In this document: positions 18,838 to 27,368 of the stretch, in pieces
How the letters are laid out: the number at the start of each line of letters is the position of its first letter
Numbering within the stretch: position 1 is the first letter of the stretch
From: Rs1 sp038900335
Lineage (GTDB): Bacteria > Pseudomonadota > Gammaproteobacteria > Pseudomonadales > Balneatricaceae
NCBI GenBank assembly: GCA_038900335.1
Contig: JBBMRB010000002.1
Coordinates: 397,218-461,217, forward strand
Reading direction: 5' to 3'
DNA: 64,000 nt
The notes under the pieces: generated by a model
What the model was told of the DNA's origin: nothing
Seen by the model: the letters and a program-made list of their open reading frames with translations, nothing else
Database searches by the model: none
Program-made: the position numbers and the translations under genes

Positions 18838-18869
18838 CGAGGAAAAAAGCCCAGCATTGCTGGGCTTTC
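18838..18869 (-). terminator. Intrinsic terminator of the betaine/Rieske island
   Basis: Hairpin aaagcccagca / tgctgggcttt with a minimal loop, followed on the minus strand by TTTTTT. It lies about 110 bases beyond the stop of the last gene (stop at 18980) of the 18980-28559 gene run. Confidence 0.8.
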
Positions 18870-18979
18870 ATTACAGAAGCTCTGCCTTTTAGTAAACTTA
18901 AAGAGGCTCGCTACAACTTTCACTTTAACTATATCGATTTATGTCCCCAATTACTTTCAATTAATTTTCTAAAGGCTGT

Positions 18980-20323
18980 TTAGCTCCATGGGAATGGGCT
19001 GTTAGAAACTGGGTGTAGTTTTCCTTCTGCAAAACGAGAGAGTCTGAAAGGCTCTAACAGAGTCGGTTTTGCACCACAGATTTCTTCAGCGACTAATTTG
19101 CCGACACCCAACATTTTGTAACCATGGTTTGAATCCGCAATAAAGAAGCAATTCTTACGTACCGTATCAAAGACTGGGAAGCTATCAGGAGTAAAACAAC
19201 CAATTCCTCCTGAAGGTTCATCCTTGTACTGAACAATAGTCCCTTCAAAACGCTTTTGACAATGGGCCAGAGCAGACACCCACATATGTGCAAACTCTGG
19301 CCCTACAATAAATTCTGGTGATTCAGGTCCATAGGGGTCTACTTGCACTTTCGCCGCAGGCTTATCTACAATGAAAGGTGCAGCCCCACCTTGCACACCA
19401 CCGAAGTGGAAGTCAGGCTTATAATAAATACCCCACATTTGGTCAGTAATAACCGAACCATCAACATCGGAGTATAGTGTTGCATTACTATCTACATGAA
19501 TAACCGGTGGCATTTTCCCATCATTAGTCACTTGCATTTTAGGGTCTACCCCTAAAGTGCCTTCTTGTAGTGACCAGTAAACCCACATTGGTATATCTTT
19601 ACTAATTTCTAATGTATCAGGGTTTTTAATATTAACAGTATCTGGCATCTCTAACATGTCCCAAAATGTTTTAGCCCAAGGACCTGCGCCAATCACTACA
19701 TAATCTGTATCTATATCACCAGACTTTGTCTGTACAACAGTAATCGCCCCGTCACTAGCTTGCTTAAAGCCAGTAACCTCAACACCAGACATAATACGTA
19801 CACCTTGTGCCTCTGCTTTTGCAGCCAAACCATACATTGCCTTGGTGTTATTAGCGTAACCTCCTGGCATTTCATGAAGAACAGAAGTAATCTCTTTTGC
19901 CTGCCAATCGTGAAAGATATTTTGCATATACCTAGTGCAATCTTTCTCACCTTCGATAAAGCGGGACTCATATCCTATAGCCTGCTGCTGCTGATATATA
20001 GTAGCGACATCTTGATGCATTGATTCAGGGCTTATTTGCATATAGCCAACCGGATGATAGCTATAGGCAACTGGATCACTTTCCCAGACTTTAACACTGT
20101 GTGCCATTAACTCGCGCATTGCCGGTTGAAAGTAGTTATTACGTATCACACCACAGGCGATGCCTGTCGCACCCGCACTGATCCCAGACTTATCAATAAC
20201 AATGATATCGGCACCGCTCCCCTTGCCCTGAGCTTTTAATTCAAGTGCCAAATGATAAGCTGTACTTAAACCGTGTATACCAGCCCCTACAATGACGTAA
20301 GGTGATTTTGTTGGAAATGCCAT
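18980..20323 (-). CDS. DAO-family FAD oxidoreductase (SoxB/dimethylglycine-oxidase-like)
   Basis: A 447-residue flavoprotein of the glycine/D-amino acid oxidase superfamily. It begins with a Rossmann FAD motif (YVIVGAGIHGLSTAYHL) and has GISAGATGIACGVIRNNYFQP, close to the segment around the flavin in sarcosine oxidase beta subunits, and a closing FIADSNHGYKMLGVGKL. It lacks a THF-binding GcvT domain, so it would be a dehydrogenase/oxidase of an N-methylated or secondary amine rather than a full dimethylglycine oxidase. It is the final gene of the minus-strand run containing BCCT transporter, Rieske oxygenase and rubredoxin fusion; a role after N-demethylation is plausible (inference). It is not close to the SoxB at 9225-10472 in overall sequence. 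Confidence 0.8.
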   Translation of the reverse strand: MAFPTKSPYVIVGAGIHGLSTAYHLALELKAQGKGSGADIIVIDKSGISAGATGIACGVIRNNYFQPAMRELMAHSVKVWESDPVAYSYHPVGYMQISPESMHQDVATIYQQQQAIGYESRFIEGEKDCTRYMQNIFHDWQAKEITSVLHEMPGGYANNTKAMYGLAAKAEAQGVRIMSGVEVTGFKQASDGAITVVQTKSGDIDTDYVVIGAGPWAKTFWDMLEMPDTVNIKNPDTLEISKDIPMWVYWSLQEGTLGVDPKMQVTNDGKMPPVIHVDSNATLYSDVDGSVITDQMWGIYYKPDFHFGGVQGGAAPFIVDKPAAKVQVDPYGPESPEFIVGPEFAHMWVSALAHCQKRFEGTIVQYKDEPSGGIGCFTPDSFPVFDTVRKNCFFIADSNHGYKMLGVGKLVAEEICGAKPTLLEPFRLSRFAEGKLHPVSNSPFPWS

Positions 20324-20446
20324 TTTAGAATCCTTTTTTACTTTGTTTGATATAAAACTTGATAGCGAAAGTACTAACTTTTTAGTCTATCACCACCAAA
20401 ATGGATCATTTTATTCTAGTTACTACATTCTCTTGACTAAATTATA

Positions 20447-20476
20447 AACAGCCCACCTATTAAGGGAGGGCTGTTT
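20447..20476 (-). terminator. Hairpin downstream of the BCCT gene
   Basis: Nine-base perfect stem aaacagccc / gggctgttt, ten bases beyond the BCCT stop on the minus strand. It separates the transporter from the final flavoprotein gene and probably reduces read-through; the following T-rich tract is interrupted. Confidence 0.6.
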
Positions 20477-20485
20477 ATGCTGTTA

Positions 20486-22306
20486 TTAATTACTACTTTT
20501 TTCTCTCATATCATCTCGGATTAATGATTTAAGTAATGAAGCACACATCAGGCACATGATGATGGCAAAAGGTAGCGCGGCGATAATCATCGCATTTCTT
20601 AACGCACCTAAACCACCGCCACCAGCGACAATTAATGCTCCTATTACCAGTGTCATTAACCCCCCCCATAGTATGCGATGAAAGTTTCCTGTTTCTTCTG
20701 CCCCGCCCGACATAATAGTATTCATAACCAAAATGCCTGAATCTGCTGACGTCACCAAAAAGGTCAAAATTAGTACGACGCTCATAATTGTAATAACTTG
20801 TAATAAACCACCATCAATAATAAAGCCAAGAGTTGCAAATAACTTCGCGGTTGCAGATGCAGCGATAATGTTTCCTTCTGCAACACCTGATAACTCTAGG
20901 TCCATTGCGGTACCACCCAATATCGTCATCCAAGCAAAACAGACTAAGGAAGGAGCAATAATCGCACCGAACACAAACTCACGGATCGAACGCCCCTTTG
21001 ATATGCGAGCTAGAAACAAACCAACAAAAGGAGAAAATGCTATCCACCAAGCCCAATAAAAAGTCGTCCAGCTTGACTGCCATGAAAATAAACGACCAGA
21101 TTCAGTAACTTCCCATATTGCTGCAGTTGTCGCGTCAAAATTTTCGACATTATGCAGAGCTACTGGTAGGCCAGATTGAAACGACTCAAAAGTACCCCAA
21201 GGTCCTGTGGCATATAAAGCTTGCAAATCAACAGTAGGAAGCTGCTGGACTACCGCTGGTAAAGAAGTGACGAACTCATCAAAACCTATAGGGCTATAAG
21301 CTGTAAAAGAAATGGGTAATATATTCATTACGTAGTTAGCTAAAGTCGATCCGTAACTTGTCAGCGCAAACCCAAAAGAGCCAAAAAAGATAAAGGTTAA
21401 TAATAGTGTTAATGAAAGCACTAAGTTCAAATTTGATAAATACTTAATACCACGTCCTACTCCTGATATTGCAGATAGGATTGACATAGACATAATAATG
21501 ATCAAAGCAGCTAGTAGTCCAACTGTACTAGGGGCTGGCTTTGTATCAATATCTTTCATCAACCATTCCATACCACTAATTGCATACAGACCATCTACTA
21601 ACTGACTGACACCAAAACCAATAGTAACTGACACCCCTAAAATAGTTGCGAGCACCCCCAAAATATCGACTAAATGTCCTACTGGGCCATTGAGAAATCT
21701 CCCCAATAACGGTGTTAATGCAGATCGTATGGTTAATGGCATATCACGAGTATACGCATAATATGCTAGTGATAACCCCGTCACGACGTAAGCTGCCCAT
21801 GCATTAAAGCCATAATGTAAAAACGTATAGAGCATAGCGGAATCAGCTGCAGACTCAGAATTAGCCTCAACACCACCTTGCAGAATAACGGGATTTGATG
21901 CCCACAAACCCATTGGTTCTGCCGTAGAAAAGGTCATCAGGCCAACACCTAAGCCGGCACCAAACATCATGGAGAACCAAGAAAAATTAGAAAATTCTGG
22001 TTTAGTGCCAGGCTTTCCTAATACCCGCTTACCCCACCTAGGAATAGCCGCGATAGCGAAGCAAAACACCGTAAATGAGCCTACCGCTATAACATAAAAT
22101 GTATTAAAGGATTTTAAAATAGCGCCATTGACGCTAGAAAGCGTCGTGCCTGCTAACTCGGGCCAAACGATAGCCCAAAGCACGAGTAAAACAATAGCTA
22201 TTTTACTCACCATGGCTATAGGTAAACTATAGCCTTTATAGAAGCCCGTCGATTCAATTTTTACATCGATATCCGTAAAGGGCGGAGGTACTTTCATATT
22301 ATTCAT
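20486..22306 (-). CDS. BCCT-family betaine/carnitine/choline (or DMSP) transporter
   Basis: A 606-residue inner-membrane carrier starting at the ATG at 22306 (MNNMKVPPPF), which has an AGG-containing ribosome binding site. About twelve transmembrane helices are visible; the family signature lies around WAWWIAFSPFVGLFLARISK with GMEWLMKDID before it and FSWFSMMFGAGLGVGLM near the N-terminus. The Gly-rich helix 1 segment (GAGLGVG) is as in BetP/BetS-type sodium-coupled carriers. It probably brings in the quaternary ammonium or sulfonium substrate for the Rieske island and perhaps for the divergent DddP-like lyase; in other marine bacteria BCCT carriers (DddT) neighbour DMSP genes. The exact substrate cannot be read from sequence. 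Confidence 0.92.
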   Translation of the reverse strand: MNNMKVPPPFTDIDVKIESTGFYKGYSLPIAMVSKIAIVLLVLWAIVWPELAGTTLSSVNGAILKSFNTFYVIAVGSFTVFCFAIAAIPRWGKRVLGKPGTKPEFSNFSWFSMMFGAGLGVGLMTFSTAEPMGLWASNPVILQGGVEANSESAADSAMLYTFLHYGFNAWAAYVVTGLSLAYYAYTRDMPLTIRSALTPLLGRFLNGPVGHLVDILGVLATILGVSVTIGFGVSQLVDGLYAISGMEWLMKDIDTKPAPSTVGLLAALIIIMSMSILSAISGVGRGIKYLSNLNLVLSLTLLLTFIFFGSFGFALTSYGSTLANYVMNILPISFTAYSPIGFDEFVTSLPAVVQQLPTVDLQALYATGPWGTFESFQSGLPVALHNVENFDATTAAIWEVTESGRLFSWQSSWTTFYWAWWIAFSPFVGLFLARISKGRSIREFVFGAIIAPSLVCFAWMTILGGTAMDLELSGVAEGNIIAASATAKLFATLGFIIDGGLLQVITIMSVVLILTFLVTSADSGILVMNTIMSGGAEETGNFHRILWGGLMTLVIGALIVAGGGGLGALRNAMIIAALPFAIIMCLMCASLLKSLIRDDMREKSSN

Positions 22307-22466
22307 ATTACTGCCTTTTTTATTATTTAAAGTGGACGTTCCAAACTCAGAATGCTCGACAATAAAGATCAAAGTTAGCCGCTTTTATTGCGCTACAGTT
22401 TTGTTTTCCCTATTATTTTTGCACTCTATTTATGTAAAACCCTCAGTATTAACTACTGTTAATTCT

Positions 22467-22832
22467 TTATTTAGCGCTAGTGGCTTGTAGGGATAACTCC
22501 TTCCAATTACCAGGGTATACTGCATAAAAAACACGAGCGTTTTCCCCTTCATAAGTTAATTGAGTACCTTCTGGAATCCATACCACATCACCCGCTTTCC
22601 CCTCTAACACTCCATTTTTTGTTACCAGTCTAAACAGGCCATCTATGACATATACAACTTCGTCATATAATACTGTCCATGAAATTGAGCAATTATCAAA
22701 ATGGGCTATGCCTGCACCCATTGAAGCGCTAATATCACTGGATACTGCTCGACCGACTTGAGCGGCTCCCGGAGGGCCACCTCTATGTATTAATTGAATA
22801 TCTTTATTTTTAATTACTTGCGCTTTGTGCAT
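22467..22832 (-). CDS. Small EutQ-like cupin protein
   Basis: A single-domain cupin of 121 residues. The core YDEVVYVIDGLFRLVTKNG, then GKAGDVVWIPEGTQLTYEG and FYAVYPGNW closely follows the barrel of EutQ. The usual metal-binding HxH pair is absent (WTVLYDE instead), although the Glu is kept, so metal binding is doubtful. This also argues against a DddK/DddQ/DddW-type DMSP lyase. It lies 47 bases after the upstream flavoprotein gene in the betaine/Rieske run and may be a small-molecule binding or dodecin-like accessory protein. Function unknown. Confidence 0.75.
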   Translation of the reverse strand: MHKAQVIKNKDIQLIHRGGPPGAAQVGRAVSSDISASMGAGIAHFDNCSISWTVLYDEVVYVIDGLFRLVTKNGVLEGKAGDVVWIPEGTQLTYEGENARVFYAVYPGNWKELSLQATSAK

Positions 22833-22879
22833 GACATACCTCTAATAAATCACACGGAATCATCGATTTCAGACGAAAA

Positions 22880-24220
22880 CTACACTTCGCTGCGACTCAT
22901 CCATTCTGATACTTTAATACGAGTTCTAACCCCTAATCCCAACGCAGGCTCTGGAGGTAAACGTGACGGCATACCAGAAACCTCAGTCATATAACGCTGT
23001 AATTTAGAATCGCCACCGGATGCCATTTCAGCCAGTAGTTTTCCTGAAATAGTCCCTCTGGCGGCTCCAACACCGTTATGACAACAAGATGCATACAACC
23101 CGGACTCGAGCTCACCAAAAAACGATTTATAATTACTGGACAAGGTACAGACACCACCCCAGGTAAATTCAAAGGGAACATCAACAAGCATCGGATAACG
23201 AGCATCCATAGCATTGCGATGCATAGCCCTAATTTCTTTACGCTCGTCTAGACTACTGCTGTATTGAGGAACATAGCGGTATTGATTTCGCACAATTAAA
23301 CGCCGGTCTTTGGTCATACGTAAAGTTGTTCCAGCATAATCTGCTGGTGTCATTCCCCAATCGACAGTGCCACCATAAGCAGCGAATTCACTATCTGATA
23401 AAGGCCGCGTCATACTGGCAAATGTCATAATCGGTAACATGCGATGCTTTAAAAAGCCCAACTGCTCTGTGAATATATTGGTTCCCAAAATAACTTTGTT
23501 CGCTGTTATTTCAGCATCACGGGTTTGCGCTATCCATGCCCCATGACTAGGCTTAATTTTCTCAATGGGAGTATGCTCATAAATAGTCACATTTTCAGGC
23601 ATGTTTTGCGCAATACCACGTATTAATGCAGCGGGCTGCATGAGCACACAGCCTGGGGTATACAATGCTTGCTTATAATAATCAGTACCTGTTTTCTGTT
23701 TTAAATCCTGTTTATCGAGTACTTGATAAGGCTCGTCTAACTCTTTCAGTAAATGTTTAAAATGATCTAAGAATCTTACCCCTCTCTCACTGACAGCAGC
23801 CTGTAATTTCCCTGTATGAGACCAATCACAGGGGATTTTATATTGCTTTACTTGAGCTTCTAAAAAGCTAATCGCTTCTCTGTTAAGTGCGATAAATTTC
23901 TTTTTACGCTTTAAACCCTCTCCTTCTAAATCTCCCTTATGAGGTAAATCAATAATAAAACCTGAATTTCTCCCAGAAGTCCCATGGCCTATTGCCTGTG
24001 CATCCACTAGTATGATTTTCTGTTCAGGATGCAGTTCTGCTAACCTTCTTGTGGCAGCCATACCTACAAATCCACCACCAATCACCAACCAATCTGTTTG
24101 GATAGAATCTCTAATTTTCTGCTGATTCTTAGCAGTTTCTGGACGATACTTAAGTGCTTCAGGTAGTGTTTCAAACCAACCACAGCTATTGTCATCTAAA
24201 GGTAATTGTATTTTCTTCAT
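22880..24220 (-). CDS. DAO-family FAD oxidoreductase (PuuB-like)
   Basis: A 446-residue flavoprotein with an internal Rossmann motif after a 45-residue lead (DWLVIGGGFVGMAATRRLA), the GHGTSGRNSGFIIDLPHK block typical of gamma-glutamylputrescine oxidase relatives, and a C-terminal GVCTLSSNYKSFFGE and HNGVGAARGTISGKLLAE. These enzymes oxidise secondary amines to an imine, releasing an aldehyde and amine. Its position between the rubredoxin fusion and the cupin, and the aldehyde dehydrogenase two genes upstream, suggest it oxidises an N-methyl or N-alkyl amine whose aldehyde product is then cleared (inference). Confidence 0.85.
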   Translation of the reverse strand: MKKIQLPLDDNSCGWFETLPEALKYRPETAKNQQKIRDSIQTDWLVIGGGFVGMAATRRLAELHPEQKIILVDAQAIGHGTSGRNSGFIIDLPHKGDLEGEGLKRKKKFIALNREAISFLEAQVKQYKIPCDWSHTGKLQAAVSERGVRFLDHFKHLLKELDEPYQVLDKQDLKQKTGTDYYKQALYTPGCVLMQPAALIRGIAQNMPENVTIYEHTPIEKIKPSHGAWIAQTRDAEITANKVILGTNIFTEQLGFLKHRMLPIMTFASMTRPLSDSEFAAYGGTVDWGMTPADYAGTTLRMTKDRRLIVRNQYRYVPQYSSSLDERKEIRAMHRNAMDARYPMLVDVPFEFTWGGVCTLSSNYKSFFGELESGLYASCCHNGVGAARGTISGKLLAEMASGGDSKLQRYMTEVSGMPSRLPPEPALGLGVRTRIKVSEWMSRSEV

Positions 24221-24329
24221 TGTTATCTCAAGCTAACATTATGAGACCTAACATCTTGGTAATTATTAACCAGTATGTGTTGGTTTCTTATTATTTTTTG
24301 TCTATTTATCACAGTGCATTTTTATGAGC

Positions 24330-25784
24330 TTAATTTTCGCCTATAACTGTCCTGTCGGTTATTTTATCTACCCATTGCTGTCGCTCTGCTGTTACCTCCC
24401 CTGCAAGAGCAAAACTAATAACCTGCTTGTTCGCATTTAATAAAAGGGCTCGAATACCATTAGCACTTCGTTCAATAACCCATTGGCTTTCACTGATAGC
24501 TGGGATAATAGTAGGGCTCACCAAGGTAATAGGTAAAACCGATGTCTTAACAATGACAGGCATCACCGGATAGTGCGCCATGGTGGGTTTGCCGATCAAG
24601 CAGTTGGCTAACGCTGGAATCCCAAAATTTATCGGTGCGATAAACGGTAGTAATGTACCGTTAATTTCAGCGCAGTCACCAATGGCGTAAATGTCAGCGA
24701 CATTGGTTCTTAAACCACCGTTGACTACAATGCCAAGATTACATTTAACACCACCAGTTTTTGCCAGTGCTGTACGAGGTTTTAAACCAATAGCAGATAA
24801 CACTAAATCAGATGCAAAGGTCTCTCCATTTGTGAGTGTTAGCTGATATTTTTTCTTCTTTTGATCAACATCCACTAAGCAAGGGTTCACACTTATACTG
24901 TCGACAGTAGTATCAAAATGCCAATCAACACCGTTGTCAGCCAGTTTTTCCACGAGTGCTTGGCCTATTTCTCTGGGGATCAACCTATCCATAGGCCAAT
25001 TGCCAAAACCTACCACCGTCACTGCGTAACCTTTAGTTGATAAATCATTAGCGAACTCACAGCCTATCAAGCCATTACCAATAATGGTGACGTGTTTAGC
25101 GGTGCCAGGTGAATTAACGCTAGAAAGATCGCCAGAATCATTTTCTAACTTGTGACGAAAATATTGATAATCTTCTAGATTATTAACACTGAGCACCTCT
25201 TTTGCAGCCAGTATTTGCGCCTTAGTATGACCTTGTAAAGGTAATTTAATAGGCTCCGACCCTTGTGCTAGTATTAACTTGCTGTACTTTTGAACACCTA
25301 TATCAGTGATTAGCTGATGTTTATCTGCTTCAATACTTTGCACATTTGAGCGAGGATATAGCCGAATATTTAGGCGTTTTTCAATCTCTAGCGCAGTTTC
25401 GCTGACTAATTCTTTAGGGCTCTTCTCGCGAATCAAAGCATTAGACAAACCTGGTTTCGAGTAGTTATTGCCGCCATCGCTAGTGAATATAACAATATCT
25501 ATGTCTGGTGATCTTTGACGAATTCCCTCTGCTAACCCAAGACCTGCGTAACCGCTACCAACAATAACAATAGGCGCTTCTTTTACGATTTCAGCTGTAG
25601 CTACTACAGCTATTTCATCGACGATTTCAAGCATTTCGAAATCAGCTTTGGCTACGCCACAATCAGGGCATACCCAATCAACAGGGATATCTTGCCATTT
25701 AGTACCTGGGGCTATTCCATCAGCTGGCCAGCCTTTAGCTTCATCGTAAATCCAGCCGCATATAATACAGAGCCATTTTTTCAT
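24330..25784 (-). CDS. Rubredoxin-rubredoxin reductase fusion protein
   Basis: A 484-residue electron-transfer protein. Residues 1-53 form a rubredoxin with iron-binding Cys6/Cys9 (CIICGWIYDEAKG) and Cys39/Cys42 (CPDCGVAKADFEML). From residue 70 follows an FAD/NAD(P)H reductase: FAD motif VIVGSGYAGLGLAEGIR, NAD motif VTIIGNGLIGCEFANDL and closing YAIGDCAEI. The usual partner of rubredoxin reductases is an alkane hydroxylase, which is absent here. It lies 9 bases after an aldehyde dehydrogenase gene and two genes after a Rieske oxygenase that lacks any ferredoxin-type reductase in the window, so it is the obvious candidate electron donor for that oxygenase. That pairing would be unusual and is inference. 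Confidence 0.93.
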   Translation of the reverse strand: MKKWLCIICGWIYDEAKGWPADGIAPGTKWQDIPVDWVCPDCGVAKADFEMLEIVDEIAVVATAEIVKEAPIVIVGSGYAGLGLAEGIRQRSPDIDIVIFTSDGGNNYSKPGLSNALIREKSPKELVSETALEIEKRLNIRLYPRSNVQSIEADKHQLITDIGVQKYSKLILAQGSEPIKLPLQGHTKAQILAAKEVLSVNNLEDYQYFRHKLENDSGDLSSVNSPGTAKHVTIIGNGLIGCEFANDLSTKGYAVTVVGFGNWPMDRLIPREIGQALVEKLADNGVDWHFDTTVDSISVNPCLVDVDQKKKKYQLTLTNGETFASDLVLSAIGLKPRTALAKTGGVKCNLGIVVNGGLRTNVADIYAIGDCAEINGTLLPFIAPINFGIPALANCLIGKPTMAHYPVMPVIVKTSVLPITLVSPTIIPAISESQWVIERSANGIRALLLNANKQVISFALAGEVTAERQQWVDKITDRTVIGEN

Positions 25785-25793
25785 CGATCGCTC

Positions 25794-27260
25794 CTAAGCA
25801 TCTGCTGCAGTTAAACGAATAGCGACATTTTTGGTATTCACGTAGCTATACAGCGCCTCTTGGCCTTTTTCACGACCAAACCCCGATAAACCTATACCGC
25901 CAAAAGGTGTTTCTATACCGCCTGCGTACCATTCATTAACAAAAATCTGGCCTGCTTTTAAAGCGCGACTCGCCCTTAAAGCACGCGTTAAATCATGAGT
26001 AAAAACCCCTGCTACTAGGCCAAACTCGGTGCCATTGGCCAACTGCCAAGCCTCTTCTTCAGAATCAAAAGGAGTGATAGTGACGACAGGGCCAAAAACC
26101 TCATTAGAAAAAATAGCCATCTCCGGGGTAACATCTGCAAACACTGTCGCCTCTACAAAATGACCCGCCGGGTCTACTGCAGAATCAACCACCGCTTTGC
26201 CTCCAGTGATCACTCTTGCCCCTTGTTTAATCGCTTGATCACACATAGTTAATATTTGTCGCTGCTGGATCGCACTCGCTACTGGAGTTAATTCTGCTCC
26301 ATCAATGCCTGCACCGACGGTTAAACTTTGCGCCAATTTTGCAACTTCTTTGATAACCTGATCATAGATAGTTCGCTGTACTAAAATACGCGACATTGCA
26401 GAACAGACCTGCCCTGCATTAAAGAAGATTCCCCACTTGACACTATCTAGCAGCTCGTCGATTCTGACATCGTCAAAGACCACGGCTGCTGATTTTCCGC
26501 CAAGCTCCATTACACAAGGCACTGCACGATTAGCAGCCGATTTTAAGATAGCCTGCCCTGTCGGCACTGATCCGGTAAAAACGATTTGATCTATATCACA
26601 ATGTGCTACTAATGCAGCACCACATTGATGACCTACACCACAGATGAGATTAACAGCGCCAACAGGTACTTGAGCTCGTTGGCAAGCAATCACTAGCCAT
26701 GTCATGGCTAATGGAGTCATTTCTGGAGATTTGATAACAACTGCATTACCTGCAGCGAGTGCTGGGGCGAGTGAGCGTGCACATATATCTACAGGGAAGT
26801 TCCAGGGCACTATTTGCGCCGACACGCCCATTGGCTCGTAGTAAGTAAAATCAATATAGCTCTCACCTAATGGGATAGATTTACCCTCTATCTTGTCAGC
26901 CATTCCCGCATAGTAATCAAAATACTTTGCCGCTATCAAAAACTCTTCACGCGCATCCGCTAAGGTTTTGCCATTTTCTTGAACTAGTATAGGCGCTGCT
27001 TGGTCTGCTATATTTCGTATCTCATCAGCAATCCTATTAAGCATCCGCGCTCTTTGCACTGGGCGACATTTGGTCAGTACTTGCGAGTTGACACAGGCTC
27101 TCGCCGCTTTAACGGCAAGATCTACATCTTCGCTCGTTGCACTGGCAATAGAGGCAAAGACAAGTCCCGTTGCCGGGTTTGAGACTGATATACTTTGATT
27201 TGAATCGACCCATTGCCCACCAATAAAGTTAAGCCAATGGTTTTTTTTAGAGTTATTCAT
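25794..27260 (-). CDS. NAD(P)-dependent aldehyde dehydrogenase (betaine-aldehyde type)
   Basis: A 488-residue member of the aldehyde dehydrogenase superfamily with the full catalytic set: Asn154 in VPWNFP, Glu252 in VMELGGKSAAVV and Cys286 in NAGQVCSAMSRI. The C-terminal ETPFGGIGLSGFGREKG helps define a betaine-aldehyde/gamma-aminobutyraldehyde-like group. It is followed after 9 bases by the rubredoxin fusion and preceded by the Rieske gene. A likely job is oxidising the aldehyde released by the oxygenase or the flavoproteins (formaldehyde is less usual for this family, a C3-C4 aldehyde more so). Exact substrate unknown. Confidence 0.92.
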   Translation of the reverse strand: MNNSKKNHWLNFIGGQWVDSNQSISVSNPATGLVFASIASATSEDVDLAVKAARACVNSQVLTKCRPVQRARMLNRIADEIRNIADQAAPILVQENGKTLADAREEFLIAAKYFDYYAGMADKIEGKSIPLGESYIDFTYYEPMGVSAQIVPWNFPVDICARSLAPALAAGNAVVIKSPEMTPLAMTWLVIACQRAQVPVGAVNLICGVGHQCGAALVAHCDIDQIVFTGSVPTGQAILKSAANRAVPCVMELGGKSAAVVFDDVRIDELLDSVKWGIFFNAGQVCSAMSRILVQRTIYDQVIKEVAKLAQSLTVGAGIDGAELTPVASAIQQRQILTMCDQAIKQGARVITGGKAVVDSAVDPAGHFVEATVFADVTPEMAIFSNEVFGPVVTITPFDSEEEAWQLANGTEFGLVAGVFTHDLTRALRASRALKAGQIFVNEWYAGGIETPFGGIGLSGFGREKGQEALYSYVNTKNVAIRLTAADA

Positions 27261-27368
27261 ATTGTTCTATCCATATGACGAAGAAAGCCTGAAGGACTCC
27301 AGAACAGTTTAGGAGCCTTCAGCTATTAAGAGCCTTTAATACTTTGACCAATGTTTATGCTGTTAGCA

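Noticed and set aside
22467..22832. Cupin as a DddK/DddQ/DddW-type DMSP lyase
   Set aside because: The metal-binding HxH pair is absent and the sequence follows EutQ.
24330..25784. Alkane hydroxylase electron-transfer protein
   Set aside because: No alkane hydroxylase gene in the window; the neighbours are betaine-type genes.
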